From Silvimonas amylolytica (GTDB lineage Bacteria > Pseudomonadota > Gammaproteobacteria > Burkholderiales > Chitinibacteraceae), in assembly GCF_014645555.1 (NCBI RefSeq), contig NZ_BMLY01000004.1:239786-303785 (forward strand): 64,000 bases of DNA. The letters run 5' to 3'. Both the position numbers and the translations under genes were made by a program. How positions within the stretch are numbered: position 1 is the first letter of the stretch; each line of letters opens with the position of its first letter. The notes beneath the pieces are model-generated. The model ran no database searches. It worked only from the letters and a program-made list of their open reading frames with translations, and was not told the DNA's origin. Shown piece after piece: positions 26,005 through 34,503 of the stretch.

Positions 26005-26826
26005 CTACCGACCAATCAACACGCGCACGCGTTCAATGTCTTCGGGGGAGGCGGGGTTGTACACGATCATGCTTAGATCGGGTTGGCCATCGACGGCAAA
26101 GGCGGAGTAATCCAGCGTTAACAGCCCTACCACCGGATGCATGATGTGTTTGGTGCCTTCACCATGCGTGCGCACCTCGTTGCGATGCCACATGCTGGCA
26201 AAGTCCGGGCTGATGGCAATCATGTCAGCCACGAGCGCTCGCACGGTATCCGGTGCGCCGGCCCGGGTGGACTCTGCGCGAAAGGTCGCTACGACAGAGC
26301 GCGCATCTTCTTCCCAGTTCACCATTCGCTTGCGCACTTCCGGATTGCCAAACAGCATGCGCAACGTGTTGCGCTGCTGCGGTGGCATGTTTTCGTAGTC
26401 ACCCAGGACCTTGAGCGCAGCCTGGTTCCTCGCCACGATGTCCCAACTGGCCGTCCGTACGAAAGCCGGGCTGAGCGGCATGGCATCCAGGATCCGCTGC
26501 AATCGGTCAGAGACCGCGCCGGGTGTCTGATGCCGTAATTCCGGCGGACGATCTTGTGCCAGCAAAAAGAGGTGTTCGCGCTCAGCGGTGGTCAGGTCCA
26601 GCGCGCTGGCAATGCGTTCGAGCACGGCGGTAGATGGCACCCCGCCGCGGCCTTGCTCCAGCCAGGTATACCAGGTGGCGCTGATATTGGCGCGCAGGGC
26701 GACTTCTTCCCGCCGCAGACCTGGCGTGCGCCGGTTGCCAGACGGGTAGCCGAACGCAACCGGGTCTAGCCGTGCGCGACGGTTTTTCAGGTAATTACCC
26801 AGCCGGTTGTCTTGCGTGGTGCTCAT
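26005..26826 (-). CDS. XRE-type HTH regulator with MmyB-like ligand domain
   Basis: This 273-residue protein has an N-terminal XRE/HipB HTH (GLRREEVALRANISATWYTW, then LEQGRGGVPSTAVLERIASA) and a C-terminal MmyB-like ligand-binding region (residues 105-273). The latter includes the WDIVARNQAALKVLGD motif and the EDARSVVATFRAE and MWHRNEVRTHGEGTK segments typical of the family. Such proteins often regulate adjacent oxidoreductase or transporter genes. The neighbours here are a small membrane protein and an AbrB-type protein. The target is unknown. Confidence 0.88.
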   Translation of the reverse strand: MSTTQDNRLGNYLKNRRARLDPVAFGYPSGNRRTPGLRREEVALRANISATWYTWLEQGRGGVPSTAVLERIASALDLTTAEREHLFLLAQDRPPELRHQTPGAVSDRLQRILDAMPLSPAFVRTASWDIVARNQAALKVLGDYENMPPQQRNTLRMLFGNPEVRKRMVNWEEDARSVVATFRAESTRAGAPDTVRALVADMIAISPDFASMWHRNEVRTHGEGTKHIMHPVVGLLTLDYSAFAVDGQPDLSMIVYNPASPEDIERVRVLIGR

Positions 26827-26964
26827 GTTCTACCTGGTTCATCGCCATCGTCATGGTGCTCGATCATGAGCATAAACACATGCAATCCATCGCGAAAGAG
26901 GCGAAGACCCGCGCGCGTAGAAGCTGATAAAGCGGTGACCAAGGGGGCGGCAAACCGCACTATT

Positions 26965-27282
26965 TCACTGTGTGCCCTGGCGTTTGGCACGCTGTACTTC
27001 ACCAAAACGTCGCGACATGCGATCACCCAGTACGAGTGCACCTGCAATCACGACTGCAAACGGCCAGTTCCAGCCTGGCGTCACCGGGTGGGTATACAAC
27101 AGCAGTGCGCCAGCCACCAGGTTAAACAGTCCCCAATGAAAATTGACGTGAGGTGAGGAGTCTCCCTTGCCGCGTGGTTTGGCAAAGGGTGTGGGAAAGG
27201 GCAAACCGGAAAGCCCCATGGCCAGATGAGGCAGGCTGTTGCACAAGAAGGCTCCGGCAAAAAAGAGGGCGATATAGTTCAT
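26965..27282 (-). CDS. Small multi-pass membrane protein
   Basis: This 105-residue protein has three hydrophobic segments (YIALFFAGAFLCNSLPHLAMG, FHWGLFNLVAGALLLYT and WNWPFAVVIAGALVLGD) and a basic C-terminus (RMSRRFGEVQRAKR). The ATG at 27282 puts the first membrane segment at the very N-terminus. It lies 33 bp downstream of the AbrB-type gene and may be co-transcribed with it. No family function was recognised. Confidence 0.65.
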   Translation of the reverse strand: MNYIALFFAGAFLCNSLPHLAMGLSGLPFPTPFAKPRGKGDSSPHVNFHWGLFNLVAGALLLYTHPVTPGWNWPFAVVIAGALVLGDRMSRRFGEVQRAKRQGTQ

Positions 27283-27315
27283 GTTATTGCTCAGATGAGA
27301 ATGCAATTGAAGAGA

Positions 27316-28419
27316 TCAAGAACGTTTGGCAGCCTTGGCCCGGCCGGCCATGAGCCGCGCCAGCAATGGGCTGACCAGCAAGATGGTCATGAAACGGGAG
27401 ACCTGCATGGCCATAACAAAAGACACATCAACATGGCTGGACGCGGCGATGATCGCGACGGTATCTGCGCCACCTGGACTGGTCGCAAGGTACGCCGTGA
27501 GCGGGTCGACACCGGCCACCTGGACCAGGACGACTGCCAGACCACCACATGCGGCGATCAAGGCCAGCGTACAGAGCAAGATGCGGGGCAGGGCACGTGC
27601 CGCGTATTGCAGCAAGGGGCGTGTGAACTTGAGACCGACATGCCAGCCGATGATGGCGTAGGCGCCCACCAGCAACCACACGGGCAGTTCAATTTTTAGC
27701 CAGCCCAGATGGACCAGCAACATACCGGCGAACATGGGGATCAAAATTGCACCTGCGCGCAATTTGAACCGGCGGGATAGCCAGATACTGATGCCCGCCA
27801 GTGCCACCGTGCCAGCCAACGCAAGCCAGTCCGGCATCTGCCACCAATGGGTTGAGGCGAGTGTGCCATGCACGCCGTGGGCACCGAGGATGCGGGTAAT
27901 GACGCTCGCGACGGCGGCCACCAGCATCACGCGCAGGTATTGCATCAGTGCCACCAATTGGACATCTGCACCGAATGCTTCTGCCATCAGCGTCATGGTC
28001 GTTGCCGCGCCGGGGCTCAGACCCCACATGGCTGTGGAGCCAGGCAAGACGTGCATGCGCGTGAGCAGCCAGCCCAGCAGCGTGCAAATGGCCAACACGG
28101 ATAACACGCCGCCCACAAACAGCATCCAGTGCCCGCCGATATCACCATGTACCCAACCTGGCAAAGTACGGGCGATCATCGCCCCGACAATGCTTTGTGC
28201 GATCTGGAATGGCAGCGGTGCAATACCGCGGCTACCGCCATTGGCGGTGACGATGATCCCGGCAATCATCGGCCCCAGCAGCAAGGCTGCCGGCAACCCG
28301 CAGGCGCTGAGCCCGGCGCCCAGTAGCAAGGACAAGACGACCAGCATGGACCATTGCGTGCGGGCGCTGGTCTTTGCAAGACGGCCTTGAAGCGCTGTCT
28401 CGGCTTGGGCGGTGTGCAT
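27316..28419 (-). CDS. AbrB-type inner-membrane protein (AmoA-like duplication)
   Basis: This 367-residue protein is highly hydrophobic with about ten membrane segments arranged as two similar halves: LLLGPMIAGIIVTANGG...AQSIVGAMIARTL in the first half, and ILIPMFAGMLLVHL...AYAIIGWHVGLKFTR in the second half. The conserved LSPGAATTMTLMAEAFGADVQLVALMQ and ATSPGGADTVAIIAASSHVDV loops are hallmarks of the AbrB duplication family, sometimes misnamed ammonia monooxygenase. Transport is presumed; the substrate is unknown. The start at 28419 removes a hydrophilic extension that would cross the operators. It is divergent from a TetR-type gene. Confidence 0.88.
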   Translation of the reverse strand: MHTAQAETALQGRLAKTSARTQWSMLVVLSLLLGAGLSACGLPAALLLGPMIAGIIVTANGGSRGIAPLPFQIAQSIVGAMIARTLPGWVHGDIGGHWMLFVGGVLSVLAICTLLGWLLTRMHVLPGSTAMWGLSPGAATTMTLMAEAFGADVQLVALMQYLRVMLVAAVASVITRILGAHGVHGTLASTHWWQMPDWLALAGTVALAGISIWLSRRFKLRAGAILIPMFAGMLLVHLGWLKIELPVWLLVGAYAIIGWHVGLKFTRPLLQYAARALPRILLCTLALIAACGGLAVVLVQVAGVDPLTAYLATSPGGADTVAIIAASSHVDVSFVMAMQVSRFMTILLVSPLLARLMAGRAKAAKRS

Positions 28420-28450
28420 GGGGTGTTTATTCCGGGGTGTTGATGAAATA

Positions 28451-28634
28451 TGCGAAGGTGTCCTCGCAAAAAATACTAGAGGATGTCCTCGCATAAATCA
28501 ACGACTATTACCGAGTATGCGCATAATTTGATGCGCAGCTCACGGCGGACAAGCTCTATGTGTTGTTCAGTTTGCATTTGGTAAAAAATGGCCCTCGGTT
28601 TAATATGCGAGGAATATCTCAAATATATTCGCAT
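28451..28634. promoter_or_regulatory. Three TGCGAGGA/TCCTCGCA operator sites between abrB-type and tetR genes
   Basis: Related elements recur in the gap: TGCGA-N8-TCGCA (28451-28468), GAGGA-TG-TCCTC followed by GCAT (28479-28494), and ATGCGA-N18-TCGCAT next to the TetR start (28605-28634). All share TCCTCGCA or its complement. Repression of both divergent genes by the TetR-type protein is inferred. Confidence 0.7.
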
Positions 28635-28636
28635 TT

Positions 28637-29287
28637 ATGTCCAGTCCGATCGAAGAAGAAAGTCTCGCCGTGCCGCTGGTGCAAGCGGTCGCACCACAGC
28701 GTGAACGCGGTCGCCAGCGGGTTGCAGCCATTCTTGAGGCCGCCGCGCTGGTCTTTGTTGAAAATGGGTATGACAAGAGCACCATGACCGAAATTGCCGC
28801 CCGCTCCGGCACGGCCATTGGCTCGCTCTACCGGTTTTTCCCGACCAAAGGGGCGGTGGCCGACAGCCTGTTAGTACAGTATGCCAAGAGCACGGTGGCT
28901 GGCCTGGCAGAGCTGGCCGATCAGGCTGATCGCATGACCCTGGAGGGTCTGGCGGAGGCGCTGGTTGATCTGCGTGAGGAACTGCTTACCCAGCGTGCCG
29001 TCGTGCTGGCGCTGGTCGATGCGCGGGAAGGCAGTCAGGAAATCCGCCAGCAGTTTCGGGCGCACTCGCGCGCTGGCATGAGCCAGGTACTACAGAAAGC
29101 TATTCCAGGGCTTCCAGACGCGCGTGCACATGCCATGGCGATCTTGATGTTGCATGTTCTCAAAGGTGTTGCCGCGGCCAATGCCGAAGACCCGGCAACG
29201 CGTCACATGGTTCTGGCAGAGATGCGTGAATTGCTGCGTAGCTGGCTGGTGAGTGCACGGCAGGCGGTGGCGGCTACATCTGCTTGA
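28637..29287 (+). CDS. TetR-family repressor, divergent from AbrB-type gene
   Basis: This 216-residue regulator has an HTH of ILEAAALVFVENGYDKSTMT then EIAARSGTAIGSLYRFFPTK. The start ATG directly follows an operator arm at 28634. Its last 14 bp overlap the end of the LytTR response regulator on the opposite strand, so the two 3' ends are antisense to each other. Confidence 0.87.
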   Translation: MSSPIEEESLAVPLVQAVAPQRERGRQRVAAILEAAALVFVENGYDKSTMTEIAARSGTAIGSLYRFFPTKGAVADSLLVQYAKSTVAGLAELADQADRMTLEGLAEALVDLREELLTQRAVVLALVDAREGSQEIRQQFRAHSRAGMSQVLQKAIPGLPDARAHAMAILMLHVLKGVAAANAEDPATRHMVLAEMRELLRSWLVSARQAVAATSA

Positions 29288-29996
29288 ACAGTCCCGCATA
29301 CGCCCGGCTGACCGGCAAGGTGTCGCTGCGGTTTCGTAAATGAATCCGCAAGCGGCCGAGCAAATCCCGCTGAACGTGCTCGATGGCCGCCAGAGACACA
29401 ATCACGCCGCGATGCACCTGCACAAAACGTTCCGGGTCCAGCCGCAGTGCGAGGTCTTTCAATGGCGTGCGGATCAAATGGCGTTTGTCGCCCACAACCA
29501 CTTCGGTGTATTTGTCCGTCGCCTGAAAAAAAGCCACATCATCGACCGCGACCAGGTGTGTGGTATCGCCAAGGCCAACGGTTAACCAGCGGATGGGCCC
29601 GCTGTCTTTGGCAAGCTGCGGCAACACGACCGGGGCTGGTGCTGGTGCTTCGCGCTGTAGACGGGTAATGCAGCGTAACAAGCGCTCGTCACTCAAGGGC
29701 TTGAGCAGATAATCAACGGCCGAAGCATCAAACGCCTCGACCGCGTACTCGTCATAGGCAGTCACAAAGATCACGCGGGTGCCGGTTGCCAGGCCCGCTA
29801 CCTTCAAGCCATCCAGCCCCGGCATACGGATATCCAGAAAGGCAAAGTCCGGCTGCGTGGCATTGATCTGCGCCAGCGCTTCAATGCCATTGCGCGGCAT
29901 GCCGACGATGGTCAGTTCTGGCCAGAAGCGGGTGAGTCGTTCAGCCAGTTCGGCGGCCAGATTGGGCTCGTCGTCAGCAATCAGTGCGGTAGGCAT
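29274..29996 (-). CDS. LytTR-type response regulator
   Basis: This 240-residue protein has a receiver domain (ALIADDEPNLAAELAERL; phosphoacceptor Asp in FAFLDIRMPGLDGLKVAG; TAYDEY; the Lys of LLKPLSD) followed by a LytTR DNA-binding domain (residues 135-240) with ATDKYTEVVVGDKRHLIRTP and FVQVHRGVIVSL. It is the partner of the histidine kinase 22 bp upstream and resembles AlgR/LytR regulators. DNA targets of this class are short direct repeats; a candidate pair lies ahead of this operon at 31696-31724. Confidence 0.9.
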   Translation of the reverse strand: MPTALIADDEPNLAAELAERLTRFWPELTIVGMPRNGIEALAQINATQPDFAFLDIRMPGLDGLKVAGLATGTRVIFVTAYDEYAVEAFDASAVDYLLKPLSDERLLRCITRLQREAPAPAPVVLPQLAKDSGPIRWLTVGLGDTTHLVAVDDVAFFQATDKYTEVVVGDKRHLIRTPLKDLALRLDPERFVQVHRGVIVSLAAIEHVQRDLLGRLRIHLRNRSDTLPVSRAYAGLFKQM

Positions 29997-30018
29997 GGGC
30001 GGGATATTCTCAGGGTTC

Positions 30019-31089
30019 TCAGACTGGAATAGTCAAACAGGCGGTTACACCAGCACCGGTGTTGGCAGAGACCGACAGGCTGGCGCGCTCGCCATACAAA
30101 GTGTGCAGCCGGGTACGTACGCTGGACAACCCGACTCCGCCATGCACGTGGGTGCTTACTCCCAGTCCAACCCCGGTATCGATCACGCTTAATATCAGTT
30201 GTGCGCCTTCACGCCGCGCACTCACGGTAATGCTGCCGCCCTCGACAGCAGGTTCAATACCATGCAGCAAGGCATTCTCAACCAAGGGTTGCAGCAACAA
30301 GGGGGGCAAGACCAGATCGCGCAGCGTGGCGGCGACGTCGATGCGGTATTGCAGGCGTTCACCCAGACGGATCGCGGCAATGGACAAGAGTGCCTCGATC
30401 AGCGTCAGCTCTTCTTGCAGCAAAGACTGGGGTTTGCGGGTCCGTGAGAGGCTGGCTCGCAAATAGCGGTTGAGGTGATCCAGCATCTGCGCAGCGCGAT
30501 CTGGATCACGGCTGATCAGGCTTTGTACGTTGGCCAGGGTATTGAACAGAAAATGCGGCTCGATCTGCGCTTGCAACATCGCTAGCCGCGCTGCGGTTTC
30601 TGATTGGCGCAATTCGGCCGCGCGGCGCTTTTCGGTTTCCAGTGCGGTCCGCATACGCATGGACTGAAACAAAATGGTGACCAGTGCACACACCACACTG
30701 GCGACGAGGAACGTGGGCAGAAGATGCAACCAGATCCGGCCGGCATCGGGCCCGACCAGAGGAGGCAGCACACCGGTCGTAAGGCCTGTGACCGCCACCC
30801 CGATCAGTACGCTCACGGGGGCAATCACCAGGCTGCGTACCACCAGACCCGCCTGACGTCCGCCCCGGGTCATCAAACGGCCAAAGCCCCAGGCGACAAA
30901 ACCGATGCTGTTGGAGATCAACAGATCAAACCACAGTACGTCTCCGTGACCGCCAAACCAGAAACCCAGGCCGATCAAACTGTTCAGTATGACCAGTGTG
31001 ATAGCAAACCAGGGCGAGCCGGTGTCAGTCAGACTGGCCCAGCGGCTTGACATGAATGCTGGCGGACGCGGGGCGAGTTGCTCGCTCAT
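30019..31089 (-). CDS. LytS/AlgZ-type sensor histidine kinase
   Basis: This 356-residue kinase has several membrane segments in its first 150 residues (FAITLVILNSLIGLGFWFGG, LLISNSIGFVAWGFGRL and others) and a cytoplasmic His_kinase domain. The phosphoacceptor region is MLQAQIEPHFLFNTLANVQS, with the N-box LLQPLVENALLHGIEP and glycine box DTGVGLG, and an atypical ATP lid of the LytS/YehU group. The ATG at 31089 overlaps the upstream stop in ATGA, so translation is coupled to the membrane protein before it. It should sense a membrane or envelope signal and phosphorylate the LytTR regulator. Confidence 0.9.
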   Translation of the reverse strand: MSEQLAPRPPAFMSSRWASLTDTGSPWFAITLVILNSLIGLGFWFGGHGDVLWFDLLISNSIGFVAWGFGRLMTRGGRQAGLVVRSLVIAPVSVLIGVAVTGLTTGVLPPLVGPDAGRIWLHLLPTFLVASVVCALVTILFQSMRMRTALETEKRRAAELRQSETAARLAMLQAQIEPHFLFNTLANVQSLISRDPDRAAQMLDHLNRYLRASLSRTRKPQSLLQEELTLIEALLSIAAIRLGERLQYRIDVAATLRDLVLPPLLLQPLVENALLHGIEPAVEGGSITVSARREGAQLILSVIDTGVGLGVSTHVHGGVGLSSVRTRLHTLYGERASLSVSANTGAGVTACLTIPV

Positions 31090-31601
31090 TGTGCCGCTCC
31101 GGAACCCAGGGTTCGAACGGACATGGACTGTTGACTGCGCACCAGTACATTGATCGCACGACCAGCCGGCATGCCAGCCAGCAAGCCCCACACGCCCAAT
31201 GAAACCGGGGCAAACAGCGGGGAGGTCATCCAGGTCAGATGCGCAGCCAGAGCGAAATGCAGCACGAATTCAAATCCGAAAGTAAACAGAATGATGATCA
31301 GCAAGCTTGGGTCGCCAGGCAAACGCACCCGGCTACCGTCTGCATTGAAAGACAGGCGCCAGCCTTGGGCATGATGCCAGCCAGCGGCCAGGCCGATCGC
31401 CCCGGTCATCACCGCGCCAGCCCAACTGGTCGGGGCAGCGTGCGCAAAGAGTGCGGCCATGCTGTTGAACCCGCTGGCGACAATCAGTAGCGGAAACAGC
31501 AGCAAACGCTCTGGTTTGACTTCACGTGGCATGCAACGCTTGACGCCAATGTAAATCAGGACCGCGAGGATGACAAAAACATATCCGGGGACGTGTGACA
31601 T
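31086..31601 (-). CDS. Inner-membrane protein coupled to the LytTR kinase (DUF6622-like)
   Basis: This 171-residue protein has five or so hydrophobic segments (YVFVILAVLIYIGVK, LLLFPLLIVASGFNSMAALF, LIIILFTFGFEFVLHFAL and others). The ATG at 31601 has AAGGAGC seven bases ahead; a longer frame starting at 31796 would overlap the exporter gene upstream. Its stop overlaps the kinase start by 4 bp. The family is widespread in proteobacteria but its function is unknown to me; co-location suggests it is the target or an accessory of the two-component system. Confidence 0.75.
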   Translation of the reverse strand: MSHVPGYVFVILAVLIYIGVKRCMPREVKPERLLLFPLLIVASGFNSMAALFAHAAPTSWAGAVMTGAIGLAAGWHHAQGWRLSFNADGSRVRLPGDPSLLIIILFTFGFEFVLHFALAAHLTWMTSPLFAPVSLGVWGLLAGMPAGRAINVLVRSQQSMSVRTLGSGAAQ

Positions 31602-31695
31602 GGTGGGCTCCTTGCTGTGGGGGTAGAAACTGGAACCCAGTGTAGGCACGGCCATGCAGGCTTGATGAGGGTTGCGACAAGACGTCTCAGGCACG

Positions 31696-31724
31696 GATGA
31701 GTTGTCATCCATACTGATGAGTTG
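31696..31724. promoter_or_regulatory. Candidate LytTR binding site (direct repeat)
   Basis: GATGAGTTG occurs twice (31696-31704 and 31716-31724), 20 bp apart start to start, i.e. two helical turns. It lies about 95 bp upstream of the membrane-protein start, and a looser third copy, GATGAGGGTTG, lies at about 31664-31674. LytTR domains typically bind such 9-bp direct repeats. Assignment to the response regulator here is inferred. Confidence 0.5.
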
Positions 31725-31750
31725 CATGGCGGCCCACGCGCGTTTTTTGC

Positions 31751-33134
31751 TCAGCCCTTTGGCTTGCCGATCTGCTGCCACGCCAGTGCGACACATATCC
31801 CCTGCACGATGGCGCCAGACATCATGGCGACACGTAGCCCTGCCGGCCCGCTGCCCGCCACGGTGTAGATCGCACCCAGTATGGCGACACCCAGTGTCGC
31901 GCCGGCCATGCGGGCGACATTGATCAACGAAGAGGCTGTGCCCGCGCGTGCCGCACTGACTGCGCCTACTGCTGCGCCCATCAACGGGCCTGTTGCCATG
32001 CCCATGCCCACGCCGGTCAAGGCCAGGCCGATCTCATCGGCCAGCAGGTGACCAGCGCCGCTCCCCAAACCGATCATGGCCAGTCCAGTGGCAATCACCA
32101 CAACCCCGCCGCAGGTTATGCTGCGCACGCCCCAAATACGGGTGCCAGCCCCGGAAAAAGGGGATACCAGCACAAATACGAGCGCCATCGGCATCAAGGC
32201 CAGGCCGGCACCCAGCGTGGACAACTGGCCTGTGGCCTGCCAGGTCAGCGGGAGCAGGAACAAAACGGCATACATACCGAAGGTCATGCCCAGAGTGCCT
32301 GTTACTGCACCCCGGAAAGCCGCGATGCCAAGGAGATCCAGCGGGACCAGGGCTGCTGCACCGTGGTGTTTTTCAATGCGCACAAACAAGCCGACGGCGA
32401 GCAGGCAGACAAAGAGCGCGGCGAGTGCCCAGCGCCAGTGCGCGTGCGCTTCAATCGCGGCAAAAGCCAATGTGGCCAGCGCCAAAGCGCCTGCCAACTG
32501 GGCGAAGAGATCGAAATGCCGCGCTTGCGGATCGGCAGACTCGGGGATATGCAGCACCGCCAGTACGACGGCCGCAATACTGAATGGCACGACGGCCAGA
32601 AAGATACTGCGCCAGCCCCAATAGTGAATCAGCAAACCGCCCAGGGTGGGGCCGATGGCCAGCGCAACACCGTTACAAGCAGCCCAGATACCCAAGACTC
32701 GCCCACGTGTGGCTTGATCGGGCCAGATCACCCGGATCAAAGCGAGCGACGCCGGGATCAGCAATGCAGCGCCCAGCCCTGCCAGCGAACGTCCGGCGAT
32801 CAGCATTGGCACGTTGGGCGCGACAGAACAGAGTACAGAAGCCAGCGTAAACAGTGCGGCGCCGATGATGAATATCAAACGCCGACCGCGCAGATCCGCC
32901 AGCACCCCCCCCGGTGAGTAGCAGGCTGGCGTACAGCAGGTTGTAGCTATCCACCACCCATTGCAGCTGACTGGTGCCAGCGGCCAGCGCAATGCCAATG
33001 GCACGAGCAGCCAGGTTGATCACCGCGGTGTCCACTTGGGCCACCAGTACCGCCAGACAAAGCGCCAGCAGCGTCAGGTATTGCAAAGGAGCCCGGGTTT
33101 GCTGGCCGGTTTGGGGAACAGAAAAATCGTTCAT
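31751..33134 (-). pseudogene. MFS drug exporter (DHA2-like), frameshifted at a G8 tract
   Basis: The gene begins at ATG 33134 (MNDFSVPQTGQQTRAPLQYL) and reads through the first membrane segment and SYNLLYASLLLTGG, but then shifts frame. The remaining protein continues in another frame as GVLADLRGRRLIFIIGAALF (MFS motif A) to the stop at 31751. The break lies in a run of 8 guanines on the coding strand (32905-32912). Seven guanines would restore a 460-residue, 13-14-segment exporter with GIWAACNGVALAIGPTLGG and other family motifs. Possible explanations are a sequencing error, an ON/OFF phase-variable tract, or a real null mutation. The rest of the frame is intact, which argues against old decay. 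Confidence 0.8.
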
Positions 33135-33300
33135 GCTGGTTAGTCCGCGCGTACAACAAGCGTTCAGTCTATTGGCGCGGACGGCAGGATGCTTCGATGC
33201 ATAACGAAATGTCAGGGTTGGGCGCCCAAGGTCGCGGGCAATGACAAAGACCTGCGCCAGGCAGGTCTTGTTGATGAGGTTACCGATGGATGGCCCGGGC

Positions 33301-33513
33301 TTAAACGCCCCGTGCCAGCCAGGGGGGCGGCAGACCCACCTTGGCCCAGTGCGCCTCAAGGCGATCCCAGACTACACCGCGCTCTTCGTCGGTCATCATC
33401 ACCCATTGTGAAACTTCAACAAACGTGCGGCCGCAACCGCGGCAGACGTCATCACCCATACCGGTTGAGCAGACGGCGATACATGGGGTAGCGGGGCGGG
33501 GAGGTTTGTTCAT
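33301..33513 (-). CDS. Small Cys-rich DUF1289-like protein
   Basis: This 70-residue protein has the DUF1289 pattern: PCIAVCSTGMGDDVCRGCGR, followed by TFVEVSQWVMMTDEERGVVW. The four cysteines may bind zinc or an Fe-S centre. The family is common in proteobacteria and its role is unknown. The ATG at 33513 is the natural start; a TTG at 33576 would add 21 non-conserved residues. Confidence 0.78.
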   Translation of the reverse strand: MNKPPRPATPCIAVCSTGMGDDVCRGCGRTFVEVSQWVMMTDEERGVVWDRLEAHWAKVGLPPPWLARGV

Positions 33514-33678
33514 TGGCAGGGCAGGTCTGGCGAAAATCCGGGTTCGACTATCGACGTTGCGATGGGACTGTGTCAAGCCGTAGCCGCCTGGCGTGATTCA
33601 CGCAGTCGTCATCAAACCGACGCGCGTTTGTCATTTGATCTATGCAATATGCGTCAAACCAACGGCTGGGACTTCGAC

Positions 33679-34503
33679 ATGGCGGATCACGCGCTGAAAT
33701 TCCGCAGTATCTGGATCTCCGACATCCACCTTGGCACCGCAGGCTGCCAAGCCGACTATCTCCTCGATTTTCTCAAAAACACAGAATCCGAATACCTGTA
33801 CCTGGTTGGCGACATTGTGGATGGCTGGGCCATGAAGCGTTCGTGGTACTGGCAACAAAGCCATAACGATGTGATCCAGAAAGTGCTACGCAAAGCGCGC
33901 AAGGGCACCCATGTGATCTACATTCCTGGCAACCACGACGAAGCAGCGCGCCAGTTCCTCGGACTGATGTTTGGTGACATCCGCATTGAAGATGAAGTGG
34001 TCCACGAAACCGTGGATGGTCGCAAATTGCTGGTGTTGCATGGCGATCGCTTCGATGGTGTGGTCCAGTGTGCCAAGTGGCTGGCGATTGTCGGCGATCG
34101 CCTCTACGGCATTACGTTGCGTCTGAACTACTGGTTCAACCGCCTGCGCGCCCGCATGGGTCTGGGGTATTGGTCCTTGTCGCAATACCTCAAGCACAAG
34201 GTCAAAACTGCGGTGAACTTCGTCAGCAGTTTCGAAAACGCGGTCGCACAGGAAGCACGTGAGCGCGGGCTTGATGGCGTGGTTTGTGGCCATATCCACA
34301 AAGCAGAAATGCGCGAGATCGACGGCATTCTGTATTGCAACGATGGCGACTGGGTGGAAAGCCTGACCGCGCTGGTGGAATTACCCACGGGCGAGTTGCG
34401 CATCGTGACCTGGCAAAAATACTTCGAAGAACAATCCGCCCAGATTGCGGCGCTGGCTGCACCAGCACCCAATGCGCTGGGTCTGCAAGGGGCTGCTGCA
34501 TGA
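33679..34503 (+). CDS. LpxH-like metallophosphoesterase
   Basis: This 274-residue calcineurin-like phosphoesterase has the di-metal motifs IWISDIHLGTAGC, YLVGDIVDGWAM, IYIPGNHDEAAR, LVLHGDRFD and VVCGHIHKAEM. It belongs to the group close to UDP-2,3-diacylglucosamine hydrolases, but the exact substrate is uncertain. ATG 33679 is preferred because the metal motif starts 10 residues later as in relatives; ATG 33649 is an alternative. Its stop overlaps the start of a GT4 glycosyltransferase gene (ATGA), so the two work together, most likely in glycolipid or cell-envelope synthesis. Confidence 0.85.
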   Translation: MADHALKFRSIWISDIHLGTAGCQADYLLDFLKNTESEYLYLVGDIVDGWAMKRSWYWQQSHNDVIQKVLRKARKGTHVIYIPGNHDEAARQFLGLMFGDIRIEDEVVHETVDGRKLLVLHGDRFDGVVQCAKWLAIVGDRLYGITLRLNYWFNRLRARMGLGYWSLSQYLKHKVKTAVNFVSSFENAVAQEARERGLDGVVCGHIHKAEMREIDGILYCNDGDWVESLTALVELPTGELRIVTWQKYFEEQSAQIAALAAPAPNALGLQGAAA

